Origin: Pseudoalteromonas sp. T1lg48
GTDB taxonomy: Bacteria; Pseudomonadota; Gammaproteobacteria; Enterobacterales; Alteromonadaceae
Assembly (NCBI RefSeq): GCF_002964785.1
Contig: NZ_PQCC01000018.1
Span: 857,047-921,046 of the forward strand
Length of the DNA: 64,000 bases
Direction of reading: 5' to 3'
Within the stretch, counting starts at the first letter, position 1. Every line of letters starts with the position of its first letter. Shown here in pieces: positions 1 through 9,187 of this stretch. Under the pieces are notes generated by a model. The model had not been told where the DNA came from. It ran no database searches and saw only the letters and a list, made by a program, of their open reading frames with translations. Both the position numbers and the translations under genes were made by a program.

Positions 1-718
1 GGTTACGATCATCGCTACGCTTGGACTTTTTAATGACACTGGTGTTGCCGCCTAACTCTGCCGCCAAAGCATCTTTGCGATCGGCGGTATCTTGCGGTAA
101 CCAGTGACGGGCACCACCACCTAATAAAACATCGACCTGGTTCATAAGGAGATCTTCGGCGATTTCATTCTCAAACGAGCGATGCGGTTGGTGCGCCGCA
201 AAAGCCGCCGGCGTTGCGTGGGTAATACGAGTATCGGTCACCAGACCCGTGGCCTTACCCGCCGCTTTGGCTTTTTCCAAAATGGTCTCGACCACATTAC
301 CCTGATCATCCAAACCAATCACTTCGGAGGCCGCGGACATACCGGTTGCCAACTGAGTCGCCGAGCACGCCGAGTCGGTTACCAGGCTGCCGTTTTTGCC
401 ACCCGGAGCATTAAGCGACAAACCTACACGACCGCCGTCGGCAAACTTCTGCATGCCCGTGGTCGTGCTTGCCAATACGCTGTTTGGCGCCCGACGCGCA
501 TATTCCTCAAGCAGGCCTATTTGTTGTGGGCCCATGCCGTCGCCGATCATTAAAATGACGTTTTTAACCGAGGTGACTTCTTCTTGTTCAACCGGTACTT
601 CAACGATTTTTTCAACTTCAACGACACGCTCAACTTCAACTGTTTTTGTGTCCGAATCACAGCCCATCAGCAGTGCCGAAGAAATGGCCGCCGCCAGCAT
701 GGTTTTATTTATTTTCAT
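1..718 (-). CDS. Alkaline phosphatase, lipoprotein (3' end outside window)
   Basis: The gene runs off the left edge, so only the first 239 codons are visible. It starts at 718 with MKINKTMLAA and has a lipoprotein signal ending in LLMGC (Cys20), followed by a Val/Glu-rich linker (residues 26-48). The catalytic domain then begins: the metal-binding Asp lies in LMIGDGMG (about D60) and the phosphorylated Ser in DSACSATQLATG (about S116), both hallmarks of the PhoA-type alkaline phosphatase superfamily. It would hydrolyse phosphomonoesters in the periplasm, anchored to a membrane. Later metal ligands are beyond the window, so completeness cannot be judged. No clear Pho box was seen upstream. The family is clear; the exact subfamily is not. 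Confidence 0.9.
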   Translation of the reverse strand, partial: MKINKTMLAAAISSALLMGCDSDTKTVEVERVVEVEKIVEVPVEQEEVTSVKNVILMIGDGMGPQQIGLLEEYARRAPNSVLASTTTGMQKFADGGRVGLSLNAPGGKNGSLVTDSACSATQLATGMSAASEVIGLDDQGNVVETILEKAKAAGKATGLVTDTRITHATPAAFAAHQPHRSFENEIAEDLLMNQVDVLLGGGARHWLPQDTADRKDALAAELGGNTSVIKKSKRSDDRN

Positions 719-1017
719 TTTTATTCCCTGGTTTAGCTATTTTAGATAGTGGTACAGGGCGGCGATATTGAAGGGGTTTTGTTAAAAACAAATGAAGCTT
801 TTGTAAAAGTTTAAATTATTGGGACAATTCATTTATTAAATAAAAAATCATTCCTATATTAGGGGTAATATAATAACAAGCTCATGTATAAGCCCCTAAG
901 CCCATCGCTAAGTACTCTTTATCCGGACTTTTTTTATCTATTTGCCCGAGGGAGACTAAACTTGAAAAGCAGCTTAGCGATTTAGTTGATTTATTGGGTC
1001 AATTTCCAGGAGCAGGC

Positions 1018-1929
1018 ATGAGTCGAGTCAGTAATATAGAGGCGCAGCAGAGTAAACCGATTACCGCACGTTCGCCGATCCGGGCGCTGTTAACACCACG
1101 CTTTAAAGACATGGGCGGTTTTTCTGTACTGCGCTCCCTGCCCACGACAGAAGTAACGACCATAGGGCCATGGATTTATTTTGATCATCTCGGGCCCGCG
1201 ACCTTCGCTCCAGGAGAGGGCGTCAATGTGCGTCCTCACCCTCATATTGGTATCGCCACCGTCACCTATATGTTTGACGGCGAACTGCTACACCGTGACT
1301 CCTTGGGCAGTGTACAACCCATCCGCCCCGGCGACGTCAACCTGATGGTCGCCGGTAAGGGCGTGGTTCACTCAGAACGACAAAGTGAGCAGGAGCGCGC
1401 CGATACGCACAGTGTAGAAGGCCTTCAACTTTGGCTGGTGCTGCCACAGGAGTGCGAACACATGGACCCGGCCTTTTATCATTATCCCGCCTCATCTTTG
1501 CCTATTACCAGGGTTCAAGGGGTGCCAGTGCGGGTGATGATGGGCAACACATATGGCCAAGACTCACCAGTGAAAACCTTTTCCGATACCCTGTATTTTG
1601 AAGCTGAATTGGCGCCTGGACAAACGTTGCAGCTACCCAGCTGCGAGGAGCTGGGTCTGTATGTGGTGCGTGGCCATATTCACTGTAGTGGAATTTCGGT
1701 GCCCTCTAAAACTATGGCGGTGTTCGACTGCGCGCAAGCGCTCAGTATCAGCGCCCATGAGTACTCCCGCGTCGTCTTAATTGGCGGTGCCCATCTCGGA
1801 CCAAGGATCATCGATTGGAACTTTGTTTCAAGCAGCCAGGCCGATATCGAGCAAGCGAAAGAAAAATGGCGACAAGGTGGCTTTCCCAATGTGCCCGGCG
1901 ATGAGGAAGAGTTTATCCCTCTGCCTTAG
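1018..1929 (+). CDS. Pirin family protein
   Basis: A 303-residue bicupin protein. The pirin N-terminal signature is visible at about residues 40-125: FDHLGP, then the metal-binding set RPHPHIG (H74, H76) and HSE (H118, E120). Pirins bind a single Fe and act either as quercetin-dioxygenase-like enzymes or as redox-sensing regulators; which applies here cannot be told. I chose the ATG at 1018 because AGGAG lies five bases before it; an upstream in-frame TTG at 994 has no such site. It stands alone, divergent from the alkaline phosphatase and convergent with the S8 protease. Confidence 0.88.
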   Translation: MSRVSNIEAQQSKPITARSPIRALLTPRFKDMGGFSVLRSLPTTEVTTIGPWIYFDHLGPATFAPGEGVNVRPHPHIGIATVTYMFDGELLHRDSLGSVQPIRPGDVNLMVAGKGVVHSERQSEQERADTHSVEGLQLWLVLPQECEHMDPAFYHYPASSLPITRVQGVPVRVMMGNTYGQDSPVKTFSDTLYFEAELAPGQTLQLPSCEELGLYVVRGHIHCSGISVPSKTMAVFDCAQALSISAHEYSRVVLIGGAHLGPRIIDWNFVSSSQADIEQAKEKWRQGGFPNVPGDEEEFIPLP

Positions 1930-2117
1930 CAAGCAGGCCTACAGCTTTGAGTTAATCAGTAGCGACACCACGCTCTAACGCACTTTTTCTTTTCAGGGTT
2001 GATCATAGGGTTTTCATTTTGATTCTTGTTGGTCATTACAGTCACAAAAGAAGCAAAGCGCGCAATAAAGAGGTGAATAAGGTTTTTTAACGGGTGGCCT
2101 GGCACCCATCGAGGATA

Positions 2118-2138
2118 ATAGCCCCTTTGTGGGGCTAT
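2118..2138. terminator. Hairpin between convergent pirin and protease genes
   Basis: An 8-bp perfect stem (ATAGCCCC / GGGGCTAT) with a five-base loop lies between the convergent pirin and S8 protease genes. A short T-rich stretch (CTTTTA) follows on the plus strand. It may end both transcripts, although neither T-run is strong. Confidence 0.5.
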
Positions 2139-2162
2139 GCTTTTAGGAGGGGAACTTGCTTG

Positions 2163-3344
2163 TTACTTCACACCCTTGCCGTTACAACCACTGGCCATCA
2201 GGTGATCATACGCGGCTTTGGCCTGCACCAAACCATGACCGTACTTGTAGTCATAGCCGGCATCGCCAAGGTCCATCGCCGAAGCGCTAAGGGCATTTCT
2301 TATCTCGTAATTATTGCAGTGTGGGAAGTGACTCCACACCAGCGCTGCAACACCGGACACATGAGGCGTTGCCATTGAAGTGCCCGACATCGACGCATAC
2401 ATACCACCTGGGTAGGTGGAAATTACATCGACACCGGGAGCCGCCAGCTCAACCTGCGCGGTTCTTTGCGAAAACGCCGCATGCTGCATTGCCTCATCCA
2501 CCGCAGCCACAGACACCACCGCATCGTAGGACGCCGGATAGCTATGGGTGGCGTTGCCATCATTACCAGCGGCGGCTATGGCCATCACGCCGGCACGCTC
2601 CAACCGTGCAAAGGCACGCGCTTCCACCTTGGTTGAAAAGGCGCCGCCCAAGCTCATACTAACCACCTTAGCACTGGCGCTGGCACAATCTGCCACCGCT
2701 CCGGCAAGATCCGAGGCATAGACAAAACCACCCTCGTCGTTAAACACCCGCACTATATGTAAGTCGGCAATGCCAGAGCCGAGCACCCCGGTCAGGCCAC
2801 CATTGCCATCGATTGCTGCAATAGTGCCGGCGACATGGGTGCCATGACCATGGCCATCCTGATACCAGGGGCCGGCCCCTTCATCGTCTCCGGTCACAGT
2901 GGTGCTTGGCAGTTCTGGGTGACCCAGGTCATAACCGGTATCGACGATACAGACCTTGATACCACCGGCATAATCGAGCTGATCGGCCTGGACCATAGGT
3001 AAGCCATAGGGGGCATAATCTTGAAAGTCACTCGGCGTCGCCGCGCTGGGAATAACCTGACGCAAGGCATCGAGTTCGGCGGATTTAATCGCGCCATGTG
3101 TCTGCAATTGCTTAAACATATCGGCATCGATCACCGCCGCTAGCGAGTTATCGGCATCGAGTTGCCGTTTTATTTCACCACCGACCGCTTCAATCGCGGC
3201 GATCAGTTCGGCCTTATTGCCATTATGGTATTCGAAAATGACTCGGGCCGTTTTGCCCGCCAACATATCTGTACCCTCAACTAACTCGGCTTGCGCAGAA
3301 AAAGCAGTGGCTACTAATACAGTGAGTAGAGTTTTATTAAACAT
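2163..3344 (-). CDS. Secreted subtilisin-like serine protease (S8)
   Basis: A 393-residue preproprotease. A signal peptide ends near AFSAQA (residue 19), and an inhibitor-I9-like propeptide covers about 30-100. The S8 catalytic triad is complete: Asp135 in VCIVDTGYD, His170 in GHGTHVAG and Ser323 in SGTSMATPH, with the oxyanion Asn261 in AAAGNDGN. It should be exported, self-process and degrade proteins outside the cytoplasm. There is no C-terminal P-proprotein or sorting domain; the chain ends about 70 residues after the Ser. Its start is 14 bases after the stop of the lipoprotein gene at 3359-3910, so the two are probably co-transcribed. Confidence 0.93.
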   Translation of the reverse strand: MFNKTLLTVLVATAFSAQAELVEGTDMLAGKTARVIFEYHNGNKAELIAAIEAVGGEIKRQLDADNSLAAVIDADMFKQLQTHGAIKSAELDALRQVIPSAATPSDFQDYAPYGLPMVQADQLDYAGGIKVCIVDTGYDLGHPELPSTTVTGDDEGAGPWYQDGHGHGTHVAGTIAAIDGNGGLTGVLGSGIADLHIVRVFNDEGGFVYASDLAGAVADCASASAKVVSMSLGGAFSTKVEARAFARLERAGVMAIAAAGNDGNATHSYPASYDAVVSVAAVDEAMQHAAFSQRTAQVELAAPGVDVISTYPGGMYASMSGTSMATPHVSGVAALVWSHFPHCNNYEIRNALSASAMDLGDAGYDYKYGHGLVQAKAAYDHLMASGCNGKGVK

Positions 3345-3358
3345 CCGTATTCCCCTTA

Positions 3359-3910
3359 TTATTCTGCTTCGCTAGTTTGTGGGCAGCTGTGTTGCTGAAT
3401 ATTACCGTTGATGGTGCCAACATTGGTGTAGCCATCATAGGGTCCGTCGATAAGGTTGAACGCCGTAATGGCGCCATGGAAATTACCCTTACCTTCACCG
3501 GTATCGAAGAAGCAGACAAAGCCGGTGCCCTCACCCGGTGCCTGCGGGTTTTTCGAGGAGTAGGTAAATTGCGCTTCGAACTGATCCATGCAGTTACATT
3601 CCTGTACGCCGTTTTCTAATCCCTCATCGGTAAGCGCACAATAACCGAAGTTATCCACTTGCGCCTTTAGGCTCACACCGCCGACATTTTCAAAATCAAT
3701 GGCACTGTGATCCACATAGTTCACGCCACCCTTAACCTCTTCCCCGTCGCAATTTTCGGCATTAAAAGTAAATACGGCATTCTTATCACCACCCGCCGAC
3801 GCCATGGTGCCACCGCCTGTAACCTTATGCTCACCTATAAAGGTACAGCCGCTCGTTAAGGTACCGGCCAACAGCGCCATGCTAAGCAATTTGAGTTTGT
3901 TTTGGACCAT
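3359..3910 (-). CDS. Small lipoprotein, post-COAP-1-like beta domain
   Basis: A 183-residue protein with a lipobox LTSGC (Cys22). The mature part opens with a VTGGGTM...FTFNA...GGVNYVDH pattern (about residues 30-70) that resembles the post-COAP-1 type beta domain sometimes found in secreted proteins; this is my recollection of a pattern, not a search result. Six cysteines lie in the mature part, several close together (ECNCMD, FVCFFD), suggesting disulfides. It is the first gene of a likely two-gene unit with the S8 protease 14 bases downstream. It could be a substrate, chaperone or inhibitor of that protease, which is only inference. Confidence 0.7.
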   Translation of the reverse strand: MVQNKLKLLSMALLAGTLTSGCTFIGEHKVTGGGTMASAGGDKNAVFTFNAENCDGEEVKGGVNYVDHSAIDFENVGGVSLKAQVDNFGYCALTDEGLENGVQECNCMDQFEAQFTYSSKNPQAPGEGTGFVCFFDTGEGKGNFHGAITAFNLIDGPYDGYTNVGTINGNIQQHSCPQTSEAE

Positions 3911-4286
3911 TACGTCCTCCCTCTGTCATTATTATTAACTTCATTGCATGTTTTTTATTGCATGCTTGTTCAAGCCTAGGCTTTTAAGGGGGCTTCCCCT
4001 TCAGGACAGACTAAGCCGGAACTTCCATGCACAAACAGTATTGAGAGCCATATAACAACCCCGATGGCACCACATCCTCACCTGTTATGAAGTCCCAGTG
4101 TAAGTGGTTAACAACAATTAACATATCAAGCAGATTACCTAATTTGATCGGCTAAAATGAACTAGGTCATTTGACTTAGAACGCCCAAAAAACGCGAAAA
4201 AAGTCGTAATTTAAGAGAGTGAACCAGTAATTATTGTAAATAACAGAATAAAAAGGGGTAGGCGGCTGAACTTGCCGCATAGATAT
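3911..4286. other. Intergenic region, no gene seen
   Basis: 376 bases upstream of the lipoprotein gene and downstream of the response regulator. It holds a short repeat of ATTGCATG (near 3943 and 3958). A small hairpin (GCGGC / GCCGC, about 4262-4278) with AAAAAGGGG on its left could weakly terminate the response-regulator gene on the minus strand. I see no coding potential. Confidence 0.4.
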
Positions 4287-4916
4287 TTAAAGCTCGATGG
4301 CGTGAGCAAGGCGCTTGTATTTCACCGCCGCCTGAGTGCGGTTTTCCACATCTAACTGTTTAAATATGGCACTGGCATGGACGCGAACGGTTTTCTCCGA
4401 AATATTCAACTCTCGGGCGATGGCTTTATTACTTAAACCATCGGCCATTTGCCTTAACACCTTGCGTTGGCTGGGGGTTAATAAGGGTAAAACATAAGGT
4501 TCATGGGCTTGGGGCAAGGCCCTGCTCGATTGCGGTAAGTCGTCAAAAAGGTACTTAGAGATCAAATCGATAATCACCGAGTCGAATTCGGTTTTAGAGA
4601 CAAACTCCACGGCACCGACGTTTAGACAGGCGGTGCAGCTATTGAAGTCGTCATAACCGCTGATCACAATAACGGGCACATTTTCATAGTTTTTACAGAT
4701 GTATTCCACTCCCTGAATCCCTTCACTACCGGGCATGGACAAATCAACTATAGCTAAATTTATTTGCTGTTCTTTTTGCTCGAGAATACGAAAAAGTTGA
4801 TGATAACAATGGGCACTTTCAACCTGAATGTCGGGCCATACGCCCTTAATTTTATGCTCAATGGCAAACACAATTAGAGGATGATCATCGGCAACCGCAA
4901 TACATGCTTTGCTCAT
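4287..4916 (-). CDS. LuxR-family (NarL/FixJ) response regulator
   Basis: A 209-residue two-domain regulator. The receiver domain (1-120) has acidic residues D10/D11, the phospho-acceptor D58 in LAIVDLSMPG, S86 in VISGYDD and K108 in FVSKTE. A linker leads to a LuxR-type helix-turn-helix at about 145-205 (LTPSQRKVLRQMADGLSNKA and EKTVRVHASAIFKQL). It should bind DNA as a phosphorylated dimer. No histidine kinase is adjacent, so it is an orphan in this window. Its targets are unknown; the divergent lipoprotein at 5298 is one possibility. Confidence 0.93.
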   Translation of the reverse strand: MSKACIAVADDHPLIVFAIEHKIKGVWPDIQVESAHCYHQLFRILEQKEQQINLAIVDLSMPGSEGIQGVEYICKNYENVPVIVISGYDDFNSCTACLNVGAVEFVSKTEFDSVIIDLISKYLFDDLPQSSRALPQAHEPYVLPLLTPSQRKVLRQMADGLSNKAIARELNISEKTVRVHASAIFKQLDVENRTQAAVKYKRLAHAIEL

Positions 4917-5297
4917 TTTAAAGCCCTCCCTAAACGGCCTTCCCTGCTTGTTTGGCTAGACTGACTTTAGCTAGTTAGCGTACCTCATGAGTACTCAGCC
5001 TAACTTATTGCATGTAACTAACTTGCAGCAACACAACCTTGGTCTAGCTTTACTTAACCTTGGTTAGCCCCGCCATACATCTTGGTGCTACAAAATCAGT
5101 TAATGCGCCTAACCAACATACAATGTACTTTACAAAGGTACAAGAAGCGCGCGACAGATTGCACTCTCTCTACAAGGATCGTCCCGAAGTCGCCCATTTC
5201 TACTTTTTGCGTTAACAATGTTACTAATCAGGTTGACCTCGGTGCAGCAAAAAAATCGAACTATACTTTAGCCATTGAACACCCATGATGTATCGCT
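4917..5297. other. Divergent intergenic region
   Basis: 381 bases between the response regulator (leftward) and the PPC-domain lipoprotein (rightward). It must hold both promoters. A 68-codon open frame inside it (5082-5288) has no plausible start signal or protein-like composition, and I do not call it. No operator-like palindrome stood out. Confidence 0.35.
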
Positions 5298-5993
5298 ATG
5301 ATGACACACCTCGCCTTCGTTATTCGCCTTATGGTTCTTGGAGTTAGCACCCTATTGGTCGCCTGCGGCGGTGGTGACGGCGACAGCGCTCCCCCTGCAA
5401 AAATATGTACAGAAACCAGTTTATATTACTGTCCCGCTTCCGCCTTTAATGACCCTTTCGGTATTGCTTTGACCATAGCCTGGTACACGGGCCAATGCAC
5501 TAGAGAAGTGTTTTGCCAGGAAGACGGCAATGTGCCCGAAGTCGACCCGGAAAATGGCGTCATAGACGATGATTTTATAAGCAAAAACTGGACGACTCAG
5601 TCACTGCAGGAAAGTGAGCCCAATAATGAGTTTGAGCAAGCCACACCTTTTATTCTCAAACCCAGTAACGGCGTGCTGATCACCGGAGAGCTTGACGCAG
5701 CAAGCGATCAAGCCGATATATTCGCCTTTATTATGGATGGTGAAATCACCGTCAGTATCTATTTGTGTTCAACGCCGAGCACCTGTACCCAGCCATTTTA
5801 TAATGGCCCCGACCTCTATCTAGAGCTTTATAACGCCAATGAGGTGTTATTGGATAGCACCGAGACCCCCAGTGAGCTGGGCCATGTATTTACTGGCCCG
5901 CAATTGTTTGATGGTGAACAATACTTTTTAGCAGTCCGTATCAGAGACGCAGCTATGGCTGCGCAAAAATATAAGTTAGTCATTACCGACTAA
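5298..5993 (+). CDS. Lipoprotein with PPC-like beta domain
   Basis: A 231-residue exported protein. The signal ends in a lipobox-like LLVAC followed by a Gly/Asp-rich linker (GGGDGDS). A Cys-rich stretch (residues 36-80) precedes a domain at about 103-228 that starts SEPNNEFEQAT and continues with GELDAASDQADIFAF and a closing YFLAVRI...YKLVIT. That is the pattern of bacterial pre-peptidase C-terminal (PPC) domains, beta sandwiches usually attached to secreted proteases; here no enzyme is attached. Two tandem ATGs (5298, 5301) make the start uncertain by one codon. Function unknown. Confidence 0.75.
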   Translation: MMTHLAFVIRLMVLGVSTLLVACGGGDGDSAPPAKICTETSLYYCPASAFNDPFGIALTIAWYTGQCTREVFCQEDGNVPEVDPENGVIDDDFISKNWTTQSLQESEPNNEFEQATPFILKPSNGVLITGELDAASDQADIFAFIMDGEITVSIYLCSTPSTCTQPFYNGPDLYLELYNANEVLLDSTETPSELGHVFTGPQLFDGEQYFLAVRIRDAAMAAQKYKLVITD

Positions 5994-6004
5994 CTGAATC
6001 AAGC

Positions 6005-6358
6005 TCACACCACAGTTAAGGTGCCGCGATACATCTGCATTTGGCAGTGAAATGGATACTCTCCCGGTGCCAAATCGGTCAGTGTTACCGGCGTTACCTT
6101 GTCCAGCTCAAGTTGCTCGCTGACGCCCAAGTCGGGGATCAACAGCATCTCCGAGCAGGGCGACTGATCCTTGCGTAAAAAGTTAAGGGTCACCGTTTGA
6201 TGCGCCGCCACCTGAATCGCCGCGGGAGTATAGACTCCGTCTTTAACCTCTATGGTCAGCGGCTGAGTTTGCATAACGGTTTGCGCCGGCTTATAAAGCC
6301 AAAACCACCAGACTATCAAGACGATAAGTGCCAGCCCTAAGATATTGATGATGATCAT
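6005..6358 (-). CDS. Membrane-anchored cupredoxin-like protein
   Basis: A 117-residue protein with one N-terminal membrane helix (4-21) and a cupredoxin-like domain (about 33-117). Likely copper ligands sit in FHCQMQM near the C-terminus (H104, C105, M107 or M109), with C68, E70 and M71 in SPCSEM as further candidates. Small cupredoxins of this kind are often encoded beside Cu(I) P-type ATPases and probably bind periplasmic copper. The gene begins 25 bases after the copA stop on the same strand, so it probably shares the copper-responsive promoter upstream of copA. Confidence 0.85.
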   Translation of the reverse strand: MIIINILGLALIVLIVWWFWLYKPAQTVMQTQPLTIEVKDGVYTPAAIQVAAHQTVTLNFLRKDQSPCSEMLLIPDLGVSEQLELDKVTPVTLTDLAPGEYPFHCQMQMYRGTLTVV

Positions 6359-6383
6359 ATAAGTTTCTCCTTAAAGCGTACAA

Positions 6384-8627
6384 TCACGCATCTTTGGGTT
6401 TAAATAAACGCAAACGGTTGGCGTTACTGACGACCGTAAGGGAAGAAAACGCCATGGCCGCACCGGCGATCACCGGGCTCAAAAGCATACCAAAAAATGG
6501 ATAGAGCACGCCGGCGGCAATAGGAATACCGGCGACATTATAAATAAAGGCACCAAAGAGGTTTTGCTTGATGTTTGTTAGGGTTGCCTTACTCACGGCA
6601 ATGGCATCGGCCAGACCATGGAGTGAGCCCCGCATTAGCGTGATATCGGCGCTTTCGATGGCAACATCCGTGCCCGTGCCGATAGCAAAGCCGACATCGG
6701 CCAAGGCCAAGGCCGGAGCATCGTTAATGCCATCGCCTGTCATCCCGACCACCTCATCGGCTTCTTGCAACTCTTTAACCTTGTTGGCCTTATCTTCGGG
6801 CAGTACCTCGGCAAAAAACTCTGTGATCCCGGCTTTATGTGCCACCGCGGCGGCGGTTTCCTGATTATCACCGGTCAGCATAATGACACGAATGCCATTG
6901 TCTTGCAGGCGTTCAATGGCGGCAATGGAGTCCTTTTTGATCGGATCGGCCACGGCAATAATGGCGGCCAGTTCACCATCGATAGCAAAAAACATGGGAG
7001 TTTTGGCCTGTTTTGCCAAGCCATGAGCGCGTTCGCTAAAATCGCCAAGCGTTATGCCCTGTTGTTGCATCAGCTTGGCATTGCCAAAGAACAAGGTTTT
7101 ATTATCGCAGCGCCCTTCTACTCCCAAACCGGTCAAAGCCTTGAAGGAGTCCACCGGTAACAACTCAACGTCCTGCTCTTGTGCCTTGCTCACTATGGCT
7201 TGTGCGAGCGGGTGTTCCGAGCCGCTTTCCAAACTCGCCGCCAGTTGCAATACTTCCTGCTGCTCATGAGTGTCGGCAACCACCACGTCGGTGACCTGAG
7301 GCGCTCCCTCGGTAATGGTGCCGGTTTTATCCAGCACCATGGCGGTGATTTTAGAGGCGGTTTGCAAAGCTTCGCCATTACGTATTAGCACCCCCGCTTC
7401 GGCGGCCTTGCCCACGCCCACCATCACCGACATGGGTGTTGCCAAACCTAAAGCGCAAGGACAGGCGATGATCAGCACGGTAGTAGCGCAGACCATGGCC
7501 AGTGCCAAAGCGGGCTCGGGGCCAAAGTTCAACCAGGCCAAAGCCGTCAGCACGGCAATAATCATCACCACGGGCACGAAGTAAGTTGAAATAACGTCGG
7601 CCAACCGGCCGATGGGCGGCTTGGAGTTTTGCGCCCGTTTGACCATACTAATGATGCGAGCCAGTGCCGTGTCTTTCCCCACCCGGGTGGCCCGAAACTG
7701 TATCGTTCCCGAGGTGTTAATGGTGCCAGCCGCTACTTCGTCGTTTTTAGACTTTTCAACCGGCATGGGCTCGCCGGTCAGCATGGACTCATCGATAAAG
7801 GTATGCCCTTCACAGACCACGCCATCGACGGGAATTTTCTCACCTGGTCTCACCTTAACCACATCGTCCAGCAAGACCTGGGCAATATTAATTTGCACTT
7901 CTTTATTATCGCGGATCACCGTCGCGGTCTTGGCCTGCAAACCAATCAGACGCTTAATGGCCTCGGATGTTTTGCCTCTGGCTTTTAATTCCAACGCGAG
8001 GCCGAGGTTGATCAGGCCAATGATCATGGCGGTGGCTTCAAAATACACATGCCGTGCCATGGCAGGGATTGCCTCGGGGATGGCCACCACCACCATGGAG
8101 TAAAGCCAGGCCGTGCCCGTGCCCAGGGCAATCAGGGTATCCATATTGGCATTATGGTTTTTAAAGCTTTTCCAGGCACCGGTGTAAAAATGCTTGCCGG
8201 AGACATACATCACCGCCAGAGTGAGCAAGCCAACGCCTAACCAGGCTGCACGTTGCATCGCGGTGGTTACCGTCATATCGCCGCCAAGCAAGCCAAACAG
8301 CATCAAAGGGACACCTACCGACAAGGCTATCACCGTATCCCTGACCAGCTTTTTATAATAGGTCCTATCGGCGAGTTCTTTTTCACCGAGCAAGTCTTCA
8401 TCGTCTTGCTCTTCTACAGCCCTGGCGTTATAGCCCACCGATTCCACGGCGGCAATTAAGGCCTGGGTTGATGCGGTGCCGGTGACCGAGGCGGTTCTGT
8501 CGGCAAAATTCATTTGCGCGCTAACCACTCCCGGCGTTTTTTTTAGTGCCGCCTCTATTTTGCCAACACAGCTGGCACAGCCGGCTCCTTCAATAAGAAG
8601 CTGTTGATTTGCGTTCGACTCACTCAC
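6384..8627 (-). CDS. copA: Cu(I)-exporting P1B-type ATPase
   Basis: A 747-residue heavy-metal ATPase that pumps Cu(I) from the cytoplasm using ATP. One N-terminal HMA domain carries GAGCASC (C17, C20). The actuator TGE is at 284-286, the membrane CPC metal site at 389-391 (IIACPCALG), the phosphorylated Asp433 in DKTGT, and the hinge [11 protein letters not shown] near the C-terminus. Eight membrane segments are arranged as in bacterial CopA. E. coli CopA has two HMA domains; one is common elsewhere. A CueR-type promoter lies about 90 bases upstream and the cupredoxin gene follows. Confidence 0.97.
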   Translation of the reverse strand: MSESNANQQLLIEGAGCASCVGKIEAALKKTPGVVSAQMNFADRTASVTGTASTQALIAAVESVGYNARAVEEQDDEDLLGEKELADRTYYKKLVRDTVIALSVGVPLMLFGLLGGDMTVTTAMQRAAWLGVGLLTLAVMYVSGKHFYTGAWKSFKNHNANMDTLIALGTGTAWLYSMVVVAIPEAIPAMARHVYFEATAMIIGLINLGLALELKARGKTSEAIKRLIGLQAKTATVIRDNKEVQINIAQVLLDDVVKVRPGEKIPVDGVVCEGHTFIDESMLTGEPMPVEKSKNDEVAAGTINTSGTIQFRATRVGKDTALARIISMVKRAQNSKPPIGRLADVISTYFVPVVMIIAVLTALAWLNFGPEPALALAMVCATTVLIIACPCALGLATPMSVMVGVGKAAEAGVLIRNGEALQTASKITAMVLDKTGTITEGAPQVTDVVVADTHEQQEVLQLAASLESGSEHPLAQAIVSKAQEQDVELLPVDSFKALTGLGVEGRCDNKTLFFGNAKLMQQQGITLGDFSERAHGLAKQAKTPMFFAIDGELAAIIAVADPIKKDSIAAIERLQDNGIRVIMLTGDNQETAAAVAHKAGITEFFAEVLPEDKANKVKELQEADEVVGMTGDGINDAPALALADVGFAIGTGTDVAIESADITLMRGSLHGLADAIAVSKATLTNIKQNLFGAFIYNVAGIPIAAGVLYPFFGMLLSPVIAGAAMAFSSLTVVSNANRLRLFKPKDA

Positions 8628-8711
8628 TTTGTTCTCCTTGTTCGCACACCAAATTACGCGTTAAAACCAAGTTCCAAGGCTAAATTTCGTTTAACCGCTA
8701 TTATTGATGAA

Positions 8712-8742
8712 AGTGTAGACCTGCGAGTAGGACCAAGGTCAA
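8712..8742 (-). promoter_or_regulatory. CueR/MerR-type promoter of copA
   Basis: Read on the minus strand there is a -35 TTGACC (8737-8742), a 19-bp spacer and a -10 TACACT (8712-8717). The spacer contains the dyad GACCT-N13-AGGTC. An overlong 19-bp spacer carrying a GACCT...AGGT dyad is characteristic of promoters activated by MerR-family regulators such as CueR, and the layout matches that of E. coli copA. No cueR gene lies in this window, so the regulator must be encoded elsewhere. Confidence 0.82.
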
Positions 8743-9101
8743 ACTTAAATCACTTAATTCAAATTACAGAGCTAACCTGAACGCGTATATGTGCAGTAAT
8801 TAGCAAACGACCAAGAAATTAGGGCCGCTGTTATAACTTGTAAGCAAAATATCCAGGTGCCGTATAGTTTGCTCTAAGCCCTTGTCATAAGGTTATAAAA
8901 ACGGTGTCATTTAGGTTTAGAAAGACGCCTTCGCTGGCATATTGACCAGCCGTTTCCTTTTTGAAAACGGTGCTAACAGGCTGTTTTACCTATCAAATAA
9001 GCCGCAAATCTAGCTGACCGACCGCCTTGCAGAGCGTTTCTTTACTAAATAGCAATAAACAACTATAGCTATAGCCACGTTGAAACATTGCTGGCTGAAT
9101 G

Positions 9102-9143
9102 AAGTCTGCCCGACAAACTCAAACCAAGTCTGCCTGACAAACT
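9102..9143. repeat. 18-bp direct repeat, period 24
   Basis: AAGTCTGCCCGACAAACT (9102-9119) recurs as AAGTCTGCCTGACAAACT (9126-9143), differing at one base, with a third degraded copy near 9150 (ATCCGCCGACAAAAG). It lies 45 bases before the start codon at 9188, so it could be a regulator site or a leader element. Confidence 0.7.
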
Positions 9144-9187
9144 GAAGTGAAATCCGCCGACAAAAGAATCATCCTCAAGGAGATTTT

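Larger units (their letters stand above)
8628..9187. other. Intergenic region between copA and the M19-like gene
   Basis: 560 bases between divergent genes. It holds the copA promoter on the left and short direct repeats at 9102-9143. A strong AAGGAG site just before 9188 serves the M19-like gene. No gene was seen in the middle. Confidence 0.4.

Noticed and set aside
7054..8459. Several plus-strand frames of 60-160 codons inside copA
   Set aside because: All are shadows of copA codons on the opposite strand with no ribosome sites.
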